From: Mycobacterium sp. D16Q14
Lineage (GTDB): Bacteria > Actinomycetota > Actinomycetes > Mycobacteriales > Mycobacteriaceae
Direction of reading: 5' to 3'
DNA: 64,000 nucleotides
NCBI GenBank assembly: GCA_002013415.1
Contig: MAEX01000011.1
Coordinates: forward strand, 62,001-126,000
Positions 7,587 to 15,453 of the stretch are shown here, piece after piece. Numbering within the stretch: position 1 is the stretch's first letter; each line of letters opens with the position of its first letter. Made by a program: the position numbers and the translations under genes. Under the pieces are notes generated by a model. It did no database searches, was not told where the DNA came from, and was given only the letters and a program-made list of their open reading frames with translations.

Positions 7587-8941
7587 GAGCGGATATGACT
7601 TCCCAAGAGATGGCCCAAGGCCGGACCGATGCTGGGAGTCCGGAAAACATGCTGGCGGTCCAATAGTGCTGCGGGAGAAACACGCTGACTTGCCATCGCG
7701 AGCTCTTCGGCACCCTCGCGTCCGAGCAGCAGTGCGGGGCCGAAGGCAGGCACTGGTATGACCGCCGGGCGGTGGACTGCCTGGGCCAGTGCGCGCGTGT
7801 ATTCGACGTTGCGGACTACGCCGGGTGCCACGGCGTTGAGGGGGCCCGATAGTGAAAGGTCCCACAGGCAGCGGTGATAGATGTCGACCAAGTCGTCGAT
7901 GCCGATCCAAGGCAACCACTGGGTGCCAGAGCCCAGTCGCCCGCCGAGACCCGCCCGGAAAAGCGGTAGCAGGAGCTTGAGGGTTCCGCCGCGTGGTGAC
8001 TGCACAATGCCGGTGCGGACAGTGACAACCCGTGTCCCGGCGCTCTCGCCTGTTGATGCTGCCTGCTCCCAACGAGCGACCACGTTGGAAAGAAAGTCTG
8101 CCGTCGGCGGGGGTGGGCTTGTTTCGGTGAGGGTTTCATCGTCTCGGTTCTTTCCGTAGTACCCCACCGCCGAGGCGCAGACGAACGTGCGAACACCTGC
8201 GGATGCGGCAGCTCGGGAAAGCAGGCGAGTGGGCTCGATTCGGCTTGAGGCGATGAGCTCTTTGTGCCGCGGGGTGAAGCGTCCGGCGATGGTGGCACCC
8301 GCCAGATGGATGACGGCATCGACGTCTTCCAGTGCGGCCGGGTCCGGGTCGTCTGGTTCCCAGTTCCGGTTGGTGCGGTGGATCGGCTTTCCGCGGACCA
8401 GGCGGATCACGCGGTGCCCACCAGTGTTCAGGAAGGCGGCAAGTGCGGTACCCACGAGGCCGGATGCGCCGGTGATTGCCACTGTCGAGGCGTTCATTCC
8501 GTGGTCGGCGGCCATGCGGTGTGCGGCCAGATCCCCGGTGAGCTGCCGGTGACGATATGCGATGAGTTCGGCCAGAAACCTTCCGGGAATGGGGGTCTCG
8601 ATGGTGTCGCGTACCCGAGTGCGGCCGCCGTCGAGTGGCTCGAACTCGTGGATATGCCGCCAAGGCAACAAACCACTTACCGCCGACCGCAGTCCCGTCG
8701 CGACGCCTTCGTCGACGAATCGTCGGCCGGGCAGGAAAGCATCCTGATTGTGCCGGGAGACCCAGCGCAGGCCTGCCGGCAAGTCCAGTACGGCAGTCCC
8801 GTCACACAGCGAGGCCGCTTCGGTACGCAGCTCGAGCGGCGCCCACGGTGCAGCCAAGCGTCTGAACGCGCCCGGCCTGGAATACCAGGCGAATACGTCC
8901 TCGACGGGCGCGTCGACAATCACCGAACCACTGCTACCCAT
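7583..8941 (-). CDS. TIGR01777 epimerase with N-terminal SRPBCC domain
   Basis: This 452-residue fusion begins with a SRPBCC/polyketide-cyclase-like lipid-binding domain (about residues 1-145). A Rossmann NAD(P) domain with TGASGLVG (about 156-163) and the ASAVGYYGKN active-site region follows, and it ends with a DUF1731-type tail (LLGREGAEELAMASQRVSP). The family (SDR39U1-like) is a predicted sugar-nucleotide-type epimerase of unknown substrate. The fused SRPBCC domain is common in actinobacteria. It overlaps photolyase by GTGA and follows the SOUL gene after 50 bases, so it shares their operon. Confidence 0.88.
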   Translation of the reverse strand: MGSSGSVIVDAPVEDVFAWYSRPGAFRRLAAPWAPLELRTEAASLCDGTAVLDLPAGLRWVSRHNQDAFLPGRRFVDEGVATGLRSAVSGLLPWRHIHEFEPLDGGRTRVRDTIETPIPGRFLAELIAYRHRQLTGDLAAHRMAADHGMNASTVAITGASGLVGTALAAFLNTGGHRVIRLVRGKPIHRTNRNWEPDDPDPAALEDVDAVIHLAGATIAGRFTPRHKELIASSRIEPTRLLSRAAASAGVRTFVCASAVGYYGKNRDDETLTETSPPPPTADFLSNVVARWEQAASTGESAGTRVVTVRTGIVQSPRGGTLKLLLPLFRAGLGGRLGSGTQWLPWIGIDDLVDIYHRCLWDLSLSGPLNAVAPGVVRNVEYTRALAQAVHRPAVIPVPAFGPALLLGREGAEELAMASQRVSPAALLDRQHVFRTPSIGPALGHLLGSHIRS

Positions 8942-8991
8942 AAGTCTCCGATCATCGGGAAGGCTGGTTTCGAAGCGCTCTACGTGTCCCT

Positions 8992-9639
8992 TTAGAGGGC
9001 GTCGTCACCCCGTGCGTGGATCGGGACTGCGACCTCGTTGCGTCGAGCGCACGAGAGTGTCCACGGTGGGTCGTAGAACCAGGCTTGGGGATCGCCCGCG
9101 ATCTGTATGTCGTTGTTGCGCAGGATATTGAGCAGCTCATCGGTGCGTCTGGCGACGGTGGCCGCCGATCGGTCACCGCTGAAGCGCAGCACTGCGAGCG
9201 TTTCAGCGGGCACTTCGGTGAGCCGGATGCTTTCATCGCCGGGAGTGGGCAGGCTAGCCAGTGTCCATTTCGCCGGCATGTAGAACCGGATTATTGAACC
9301 GCCAGCAGCGCTTGATAATTGGCCAACAGGGGCCGTCATGGCGATGGTGTCGTTTTGTTGGGCTACCGGTGCGGTCATGGCGATCTTGGCCTGCCGGTGG
9401 TTCTTGCCGAAAATGTAACCCGCAAGGCGGCGAAAGCCCTCACTGCGTGCCGGGTCATCATCGGCCAAGACGATCGTTTCTGCCGCGACTCGGCTGCTGT
9501 ACTGCCTGATCTGCACCGAAGCGGTCAGTGGCCGTGACGAGTATTGCGGTTCTTCGGTGCCTGTGCGGACCCCGAAGATATTGCCCGCGGCTTTGAGCAG
9601 TTCGACACCGAGGGTCCAGAGCGGCACGATGGCGCTCAT
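8992..9639 (-). CDS. SOUL family haem-binding protein
   Basis: This 215-residue protein has the SOUL/HEBP pattern. QIRQYSSRVAAETIVLADD is followed by FRRLAGYIFGKNHRQAKIAMTAPV and a repeat of the MTAPV motif, then the conserved FYMPAKWTLASLPTP segment. SOUL proteins bind haem or porphyrins. The ATG at 9639 has AGGAG six bases upstream and overlaps the stop of the methyltransferase gene (ATGA). In this operon it sits with photolyase, which suggests a role in binding a photosensitiser, an inference from context. Confidence 0.92.
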   Translation of the reverse strand: MSAIVPLWTLGVELLKAAGNIFGVRTGTEEPQYSSRPLTASVQIRQYSSRVAAETIVLADDDPARSEGFRRLAGYIFGKNHRQAKIAMTAPVAQQNDTIAMTAPVGQLSSAAGGSIIRFYMPAKWTLASLPTPGDESIRLTEVPAETLAVLRFSGDRSAATVARRTDELLNILRNNDIQIAGDPQAWFYDPPWTLSCARRNEVAVPIHARGDDAL

Positions 9640-10544
9640 TTCTTGCTCCTTTCGTTCTCGAGATATGGGAGGTGCAGCTTGGAGAGGGTGAACTGGGCGA
9701 CGTCGATGTAGCCGATGCGGAAATACTTCGCACATCCGGTGAGGTACTTCATGTACCGCTCATATACAACCTCGTCCTGGATAGCGATGGCCTGATCCTT
9801 GTGTTCCTCAAGTGCCGCCGCCCACAGGTCCAGGGTCTTGGCATAGTGCGGCTGTAGTTGGTGTATTCGCGTGCAGCTGAAGCCCGCCCGCTCGGCATGC
9901 TCGCGCACCATGTCGATGGACGGCACTCGTCCGCCGGGGAAGATCTCGGTGACCATGAATTTGATGAAGCGCGCCAGCTCGAAGCTCAGCGGCAGGCCCT
10001 TGGCCACGATCTCCTTCGGGTGCAGTCCGGTGATGGTGTGCAGCAGCATCACGCCGTCATCGGGTAGCGCGTTGTAGGCGAACCTGAAGAAGTCGTCGTA
10101 GCGGTCAAAGCCGAAATGTTCGAACGCGCCGATCGACACGATCCGGTCGACCTTGCCCTCGAACTCCTCCCACCCGTGCAGCTGGACGGTCTTTGACCGG
10201 GTACTCGACGATGCCGCCAAAAGCTTCTCGACGTGCGCCTTCTGATTATTACTCAGGGTCAAACCGATGACGTTGACGTCGTACTTCTCCAATGCCCGGT
10301 TGATGGTGGCGCCCCAACCACACCCCACATCCAGCAGCGTCATCCCGGGCTCAAGGTGCAGCTTGCCCAACGCCAAGTCGATCTTGGCCAGCTGCGCTTC
10401 CTCGAGAGTCATATCGTCGGGCTCGAAGTAGGCGCAGCTGTAAGTCTGAGTCGAGTCGAGAAAAAGGCGGAAGAAGTCATCCGACAGGTCGTAATGGGCC
10501 TGGACATCGGCGAAATGCGGGCGCAGTCGCGGTGAGTCTGGCAT
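9636..10544 (-). CDS. Mycolic-acid-type cyclopropane synthase / methyltransferase
   Basis: This is a SAM-dependent methyltransferase of the CmaA/PcaA/MmaA family, 302 residues from ATG 10544. The SAM motif TLLDVGCGWG is near residues 66-75, followed by VIGLTLSNNQ, IVSIGAFEHFG, MLLHTITGLHPKEI and the family's VTEIFPGGRVPSI and YMKYLTGCAKYFRIGYIDV. These enzymes modify double bonds of meromycolate chains or related acyl chains. AAAGG lies ten bases upstream of ATG 10544; an ATG at 10562 has no ribosome site. It heads the operon with SOUL, TIGR01777 and phr behind a SigK-like promoter. Which lipid it modifies cannot be told from sequence. Confidence 0.9.
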   Translation of the reverse strand: MPDSPRLRPHFADVQAHYDLSDDFFRLFLDSTQTYSCAYFEPDDMTLEEAQLAKIDLALGKLHLEPGMTLLDVGCGWGATINRALEKYDVNVIGLTLSNNQKAHVEKLLAASSSTRSKTVQLHGWEEFEGKVDRIVSIGAFEHFGFDRYDDFFRFAYNALPDDGVMLLHTITGLHPKEIVAKGLPLSFELARFIKFMVTEIFPGGRVPSIDMVREHAERAGFSCTRIHQLQPHYAKTLDLWAAALEEHKDQAIAIQDEVVYERYMKYLTGCAKYFRIGYIDVAQFTLSKLHLPYLENERSKK

Positions 10545-10647
10545 CTGGGCAGAACCTTTCATTGGCGGTGCGGGGACGTCTACCTGCCGCCCTTTCTTCT
10601 GAGGAGTGGATGCGCTCCAGGGGCATGTGTGCGCAGCTCTGTTGTCT

Positions 10648-10674
10648 ATTCGGTGCCGAACGTCATCTGGATGG
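10648..10674 (-). promoter_or_regulatory. SigK-type promoter for the methyltransferase-SOUL-TIGR01777-phr operon
   Basis: On the minus strand CCATCC (10674-10669) is followed after exactly 15 bases by CCGAATA (10653-10647). These are the -35 and -10 elements known for mycobacterial SigK. Predicted transcription would start near 10640, about 95 bases before the ATG at 10544. The assignment rests on motif identity and on the mirror copy at 10732-10759. Confidence 0.75.
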
Positions 10675-10731
10675 GTCGGTTGCGTAAAAAGGCCTAGCCC
10701 GCGCCGAGACGCCATCCGATAGAGGCAGTAC

Positions 10732-10759
10732 CCATCCGCGGGCAGGTTTACTCCGAATA
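10732..10759 (+). promoter_or_regulatory. SigK-type promoter for the FAD oxidoreductase-sigK-rskA operon
   Basis: CCATCC (10732-10737), 15 bases, then CCGAATA (10753-10759), identical in elements and spacing to the divergent copy at 10648-10674. The -10 element ends seven bases before the GTG start at 10766, so the transcript should begin at or next to the start codon and be leaderless. This would make sigK autoregulated. Confidence 0.8.
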
Positions 10760-10765
10760 CCGGGT

Positions 10766-12088
10766 GTGAGTGAAATATCTGGACCCGGCGGGGCACGGTC
10801 CATCGCCGTCATCGGCAGTGGGGTGGCCGGATTGACCGCAGCTTATGTGCTGTCCGCCTACGACCGGGTCTCGTTGTACGAGGCCGATGCGCGTTTCGGG
10901 GGCCACGCTCACACCCAGTTCGTCGATGCCGGCCAAGGTGCGCTGACCGCGGTCGACACCGCGTTCCTGGTGCACAACGACCGGACCTACCCCACACTGT
11001 GCCGATTGTTCGACGAACTCGGTATCGCCACCGACGACACCGATATGTCGATGTCGGTGCGCGACGACAGCACTGGGCTGGAGTACGCCGGTGCGAGGGG
11101 CGTACGCGGCCTCTTCGCCTCGCCCGCCACGGCGAGTCCCCGCTATCTGTGGATGCTGGTAGAGATCAAGCGGTTTCATCGCCACGCCCGCCGACTGCTC
11201 GCTGACCCTGACGCGGACGGCAACGCCCTGAGTCTCAGGGATTTCGTTCAGCAGTTGGGTTTTTCACAGTTCTTCCTCGGCCGCTTCCTGACACCATTGG
11301 TGGCCGCCGTGTGGTCCTGCCCGCCCGGACAGGCCATGGCGTACCCGGCGCCGTACCTGTTCAGGTTTCTGGACCATCACGGCATGCTGTCGGTATTCGG
11401 GTCGCCGCAGTGGAAAACAGTCACAGGGGGCTCGCGCACGTATGTCGACGCAGTGATACGCGGCCTACACGAGGCGTTCACCGCTTCCCCTGTCGCCCAG
11501 ATCAGACGGACTCCCGAGGGCGTTGTGGTGACAGCCGCGGGGCACCCGCCGAAGGTGTTCGATGCCGCCGTGATCGCGACGCACCCCAATCAGGCACTGG
11601 CCCTGCTGGCGCAATCGACCGATGCCGAGCGTGCGGTGCTGGGTGCCATTGGGTACGTGAGCAATTCCGCACAACTACATACCGATGAGTCGCTATTGCC
11701 GCGACATCCACACGCCCGTGCATCGTGGAACTACCTGTGCGGCGGCGGTACCCAAGGCGTCGTGGTGACGTATGACATCACCCGGCTGATGAGATTGCCT
11801 GGCCCGCGCAGGTTTCTGGTTACCCTCGGCGGCGAGCACTTGGTAAACCCCGGGGCGGTGCTTGCCGAGATGACCTACGAACACCCGGTCTATACGTCGC
11901 AATCTGTTGCCGCCCAACGCAGACTGTCAAGCCTCAACGATGACCAGATCGCGTTTGCTGGTGCGTACCACGGATGGGGTTTCCATGAGGACGGCGCCGC
12001 CTCGGGCCTACGCGCAGCACAAGCACTGGGTCGGGACTGGCCGGTTGGTGCGGCTGCCAAGCGCGAGCTCCACGTGGGAGCACGATGA
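10766..12088 (+). CDS. FAD-dependent NAD(P)-binding oxidoreductase (Rv0449c-like)
   Basis: This 440-residue flavoprotein of the amine-oxidase-like fold has the dinucleotide motif VIGSGVAGLTAAYVLS at about 14-29, followed by YEADARFGGHAHTQF, and a C-terminal FAD motif region FAGAYHGWGFHEDGAASGLRAA. It is the first gene of the sigK operon, as Rv0449c is in M. tuberculosis. There, with the neighbouring methyltransferase, it has been linked to methyl-branched fatty-acid synthesis (from memory). Related FAD genes in Rhodobacter's RpoE-ChrR regulon (RSP_1088 type) sit beside a cfa gene. No ribosome site is visible before GTG 10766, in line with a leaderless start. It overlaps the next gene by ATGA. 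Confidence 0.9.
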   Translation: MSEISGPGGARSIAVIGSGVAGLTAAYVLSAYDRVSLYEADARFGGHAHTQFVDAGQGALTAVDTAFLVHNDRTYPTLCRLFDELGIATDDTDMSMSVRDDSTGLEYAGARGVRGLFASPATASPRYLWMLVEIKRFHRHARRLLADPDADGNALSLRDFVQQLGFSQFFLGRFLTPLVAAVWSCPPGQAMAYPAPYLFRFLDHHGMLSVFGSPQWKTVTGGSRTYVDAVIRGLHEAFTASPVAQIRRTPEGVVVTAAGHPPKVFDAAVIATHPNQALALLAQSTDAERAVLGAIGYVSNSAQLHTDESLLPRHPHARASWNYLCGGGTQGVVVTYDITRLMRLPGPRRFLVTLGGEHLVNPGAVLAEMTYEHPVYTSQSVAAQRRLSSLNDDQIAFAGAYHGWGFHEDGAASGLRAAQALGRDWPVGAAAKRELHVGAR

Positions 12089-12822
12089 ATTCCGCGACGA
12101 CGGTTCCCTGCCTGTACCGCACCCGGATCATTCATGTGCGGCGTTCGCCGGTCACGCACCGATTCACCTATCGCGGCTATTGCTGGTACATCGATATCGA
12201 CAAGCCACCGCGCCTGCCGCTCGGCCTGGGCGCCTTCGCCAGTTTCCAAGCACGGGACCATTTCCGGGGCGGCGACGATGACACGCTGCGCCAACGTGTA
12301 GACCGATTCTTAGCCTCGCAGGGGGTAGACCTGGGTGGCGGTACGGTCACTGCGCTGTTGCAGGCGCGGGTGTTGGGGCACGTCTTCAACCCGCTGAGTC
12401 TGTACTGGTGCCACGACCGTTACGGCAATCTCGCGCACATCATCGCCGAGGTCCACAACACTTACGGCGAGCGACACGCATATCTGCTGCCTCCGATTGC
12501 TAATTCTGAAGTGGCCAAACAGCTTTACGTTTCTCCCTTCAACGGCGTCGACGGGCGATATCGAGTTCGTGCTGCCCGCCCCGGCGAGACGCTGAACATC
12601 AGTGTCTCGCTGCAGCGCAGCGGCCAGCGGCCGTTCTTCGCCGCGGTGCGCGGCATCCGGCGCCGGGCCCGGGTCGGTGAATTGTTGTGGTTGCAGGCCG
12701 TTGCGCCCTTGGCGCCGCTGATGGGTGCGCTGGCCATCCATATAGAAGGGATCAGGCTGTGGCTGAAAGGGCTACCGGTGGTAGAGCGCACACCTACACA
12801 CGGGAGGGAGAGGGCGGCGTGA
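12085..12822 (+). CDS. DUF1365 domain protein (Rv0448c-like)
   Basis: This 245-residue protein has the DUF1365 pattern. It opens with CLYRTRIIHVRRSPVTHRF, then FNPLSLYWCHDRYGNLAHIIAEVHNTYGERHAY at about 95-130, and VSPFNGVDGRYRVRAARPGE. The biochemical role is unknown. The gene travels with FAD oxidoreductase and cyclopropane-synthase-like genes in many bacteria, which implies a part in modifying acyl chains. It begins in an ATGA overlap and ends in a GTGA overlap. Confidence 0.92.
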   Translation: MNSATTVPCLYRTRIIHVRRSPVTHRFTYRGYCWYIDIDKPPRLPLGLGAFASFQARDHFRGGDDDTLRQRVDRFLASQGVDLGGGTVTALLQARVLGHVFNPLSLYWCHDRYGNLAHIIAEVHNTYGERHAYLLPPIANSEVAKQLYVSPFNGVDGRYRVRAARPGETLNISVSLQRSGQRPFFAAVRGIRRRARVGELLWLQAVAPLAPLMGALAIHIEGIRLWLKGLPVVERTPTHGRERAA

Positions 12823-14093
12823 ACGGGCATCTCGACAGCGCCACCATCGATGTGCGCGATATCAGAGCGCATCGCGGGCCGGATATCACGCCAGTTCCTT
12901 CCGGGCCGCTGATGGCGGCACGGGCGGTGGTAGCCGACAAGCTGCTGCGTCGTGCGGCCGCGCGGCTCCCGGTGCGGTTGGTGTACCCCGATGGGTCCGT
13001 CGTGGGGGCAGCAGATGCATCCCTGCCCACCATGAGAATCTGGCGGCCCGCGGCGCTGGCACGACGCCTGGGCCGGTCAGGCTTGATCGGATTCGGTGAG
13101 GCATACATGGCCGGAGACTGGGATTGCGAGGAGCTGGCCGACTTTCTCACCCAGTGGGCCGGGTCCGTGGAGGACCTGGTTCCTCCTGTGCTACAGCGCT
13201 TCCGACGTATCGCTGTGCCGCGCGTCCCTCAGGCCCAACGTAACGAGCCACCGCAGGCCCAACGCAATGTTGCGCATCACTATGACCTGTCGAATGAGTT
13301 CTTCGCCATGTTCCTGGACGAGACGATGACGTACTCGTGTGCACTGTTCGACCACATACCAGGCGCAACAGAGATACTGGCGGATGCTCAGCGGCGCAAG
13401 ATTGACCGCTTGCTGGACCACGCACGGGTGGGCCCCGGCACCCGGATTCTCGAGATCGGTACGGGCTGGGGGCAAGTGTGCTTGTCGGCAGCCGCTCGCG
13501 GAGCGCATGTACGGTCGGTGACTTTGTCGACCGAGCAACAGAAGCTGGCCCAGCAGCGGGTACAAGGTGCCGGGTTGTCCGACCGAGTGCAGATAGAGCT
13601 ACGCGACTATCGAGACGTGCAGGGCCAATACGACGCCATCGTGTCGGTAGAAATGATCGAAGCGGTTGGATTCGATTTCTGGACAACGTATTTCCAAACC
13701 ATCGACCGATTGCTCAAACCGGGCGGCCGGCTGGCCCTTCAAGCCATCACGATGCCCCATGAGCGGATGCTTGCCAGCCGCAATACCCACACCTGGATAC
13801 AGAAGTACATCTTCCCCGGCGGTCTGCTTCCCTCGGTGCGGGCAATCGCCGAAACGACCACTGATGCCACGGATCTGCGGACCATCGAGACGGTATCCCT
13901 GCGACCCCATTACGCCGAGACACTGAGGTTATGGAGTCAGCAGTTCGCGGCTCGGCGCGAGGCCGTGTCGGCGTTGGGCTTCGACGACGCGTTCTACCGC
14001 ATGTGGGAGCTGTACCTGGCGTACTCGGAAGCCGGATTTCGTTCCGGGTATCTCGATGTCCACCAGTGGATTTTCCAGCGAGGTCAACAATGA
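12819..14093 (+). CDS. ufaA1: Cyclopropane-fatty-acyl-phospholipid synthase family methyltransferase (UfaA1-like)
   Basis: This SAM-dependent fatty-acyl methyltransferase has 424 residues from GTG 12819. A substrate-binding N-terminal domain (about 1-120, with GFGEAYMAGDWDCEELADFL) precedes the catalytic domain, which shows AHHYDLSNEFFAMFLDETMTYSCALF, the SAM motif RILEIGTGWG, SVEMIEAVG and KYIFPGGLLPS. It corresponds by position and sequence to Rv0447c (ufaA1) of the M. tuberculosis sigK operon. It is about 120 residues longer at the N-terminus than the mycolic-acid enzyme at 9636, which argues for a phospholipid-bound acyl substrate. An insertion with a repeated AQRNEPPQAQRN motif lies before the catalytic domain. 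Confidence 0.92.
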   Translation: MNGHLDSATIDVRDIRAHRGPDITPVPSGPLMAARAVVADKLLRRAAARLPVRLVYPDGSVVGAADASLPTMRIWRPAALARRLGRSGLIGFGEAYMAGDWDCEELADFLTQWAGSVEDLVPPVLQRFRRIAVPRVPQAQRNEPPQAQRNVAHHYDLSNEFFAMFLDETMTYSCALFDHIPGATEILADAQRRKIDRLLDHARVGPGTRILEIGTGWGQVCLSAAARGAHVRSVTLSTEQQKLAQQRVQGAGLSDRVQIELRDYRDVQGQYDAIVSVEMIEAVGFDFWTTYFQTIDRLLKPGGRLALQAITMPHERMLASRNTHTWIQKYIFPGGLLPSVRAIAETTTDATDLRTIETVSLRPHYAETLRLWSQQFAARREAVSALGFDDAFYRMWELYLAYSEAGFRSGYLDVHQWIFQRGQQ

Positions 14094-14875
14094 ACTTTCT
14101 GATGGTGATGGTGTGCTCGCTGGGGGCCGTGGTGGCCGTGCACAGTGTCACTTTCCTGATCGGCCACCGCATCGGCCGCTACAACGTGGTCGACGTCGCA
14201 TGGGGCCTCGGGTTTATCGCAGTGGCCGCGGTGTGCACCGCGCTCGGTGACGGTGACCGGCAGCGCCGGGTTCTGCTGCTCGTGCTCATCGGGTTATGGG
14301 GAGCCAGACTGTCCGGGCACATGCTGGTGAAATCAGCTGGTAAAGGGGAGGATCCGCGGTACCGCGACTTGCTCGGCGCCGATTTCTCTGTGCCGCATGT
14401 GCTCCGCAAGATCTTCGTCATCCAGGCCGCCGCCACCTGGCTGGTATCCATACCCGTCCTACGCTCAGCCGTTGAAGGGCCCACTCCAGAGTCACTGCGC
14501 CCCGTGTTGGCCGCCGGTATCGGGTTATGGCTGCTCGGAATGCTTTTCGAAGCGGTGGGTGATTGCCAGCTGCGCCGTTTCAAACAGGACCCAGCCAACA
14601 AGGGCAAGATCATGGACCAGGGCCTATGGGCCTGGACTCGGCACCCGAACTATTTCGGCGATGCCTGCGTGTGGTGGGGGCTGTGGTTGGTCACCATCAC
14701 CGGTTGGCAATCGTTGGCGACAGTGCCGTACCCCGTGCTGATGACCTACTTCCTGGTCCACGCCACCGGCGGTCGCCGCACCGAGAAGGCAATGGCCGGG
14801 CGGCCCGGATTCACTGACTACCAACGTCGGGTGTCGTTTTTCGTGCCGCGTCGCCCGAAACGCGGATCATCGTGA
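14090..14875 (+). CDS. DUF1295 membrane protein (steroid 5-alpha-reductase-like, Rv0446c-like)
   Basis: This 261-residue polytopic membrane protein has about six hydrophobic segments and the DUF1295 signature: LLIGLWGARLSGHM, then RFKQDPANKGKIMDQGLWAWTRHPNYFGD around residues 162-190. Proteins of this fold are related to steroid/isoprenyl reductases, but the substrate is unknown. The M. tuberculosis counterpart, Rv0446c, lies directly before sigK. It begins by an ATGA overlap with the ufaA1-like gene, which fixes the start, and ends by a GTGA overlap with sigK. Confidence 0.92.
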   Translation: MNFLMVMVCSLGAVVAVHSVTFLIGHRIGRYNVVDVAWGLGFIAVAAVCTALGDGDRQRRVLLLVLIGLWGARLSGHMLVKSAGKGEDPRYRDLLGADFSVPHVLRKIFVIQAAATWLVSIPVLRSAVEGPTPESLRPVLAAGIGLWLLGMLFEAVGDCQLRRFKQDPANKGKIMDQGLWAWTRHPNYFGDACVWWGLWLVTITGWQSLATVPYPVLMTYFLVHATGGRRTEKAMAGRPGFTDYQRRVSFFVPRRPKRGSS

Positions 14876-15453
14876 ACATTCTCCGTGATGCGTTTAGGCT
14901 CACGGGCGTGACCGGCGACCTGGATGTCCTTTTGCGCCGTGTCGCCGACCGCGATACCGCGGCGTTTGCCGCTCTCTACGATCACACCCGCGCACGCGTT
15001 TACGGTCTGGTGTTGCGGGTATTACGCGACTCCGGCTACAGCGAGGAGACAACGCAAGAAATCTACCTACAGATTTGGCGGTCGGCCCAAAGCTATGACC
15101 CGACCGCCGGCTCGCCCCTTGCCTGGATCATGACGTTGGCTCATCGTCGTGCCATCGACCGCGTGCGCTCAGAGCAATCTGCGGCCGACCGCGAGTCACG
15201 CTATGGCGCTGCCACGATCGAGCGAGCTGTCGACGAGGTCACTGAATCGGTGATCCGCAACGAAGAACAGCGGCAAGTCACCGTATGCCTCGAAACGCTC
15301 ACGGACACCCAGCGCCAATGCCTGCATCTGGCCTACTACGACGGTTTGACTTATAACCAAGTCTCGCAACGACTTGCCACGAATCTGGCAACCATCAAAT
15401 CTCGGATGCGTGACGCAATCAAGGCGCTGCGCCGATGCCTGGGGACACCATGA
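14872..15453 (+). CDS. sigK: ECF RNA polymerase sigma factor SigK
   Basis: This 193-residue ECF sigma factor has region 2 at about 24-95 (AAFAALYDHTRARVYGLV and YSEETTQEIYLQIWR) and region 4 at about 138-190 (LTDTQRQCLHLAYYDGLTY followed by the recognition helix ending TIKSRMRDAIKALRRCL). Cys139 and Cys189 fall where, allowing a six-residue longer N-terminus, the redox-active Cys133-Cys183 pair of M. tuberculosis SigK would be. A GTG at 14908 is a possible shorter start. It overlaps rskA by ATGA, so regulator and anti-sigma are coupled. The promoter of its operon carries the SigK motif, which predicts autoregulation. Confidence 0.95.
   Translation: MNILRDAFRLTGVTGDLDVLLRRVADRDTAAFAALYDHTRARVYGLVLRVLRDSGYSEETTQEIYLQIWRSAQSYDPTAGSPLAWIMTLAHRRAIDRVRSEQSAADRESRYGAATIERAVDEVTESVIRNEEQRQVTVCLETLTDTQRQCLHLAYYDGLTYNQVSQRLATNLATIKSRMRDAIKALRRCLGTP

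Noticed and set aside
10712..10717. A third CCATCC upstream of the sigK operon
   Set aside because: No CCGAAT-like element lies at the right distance, so it is unlikely to be a separate promoter.
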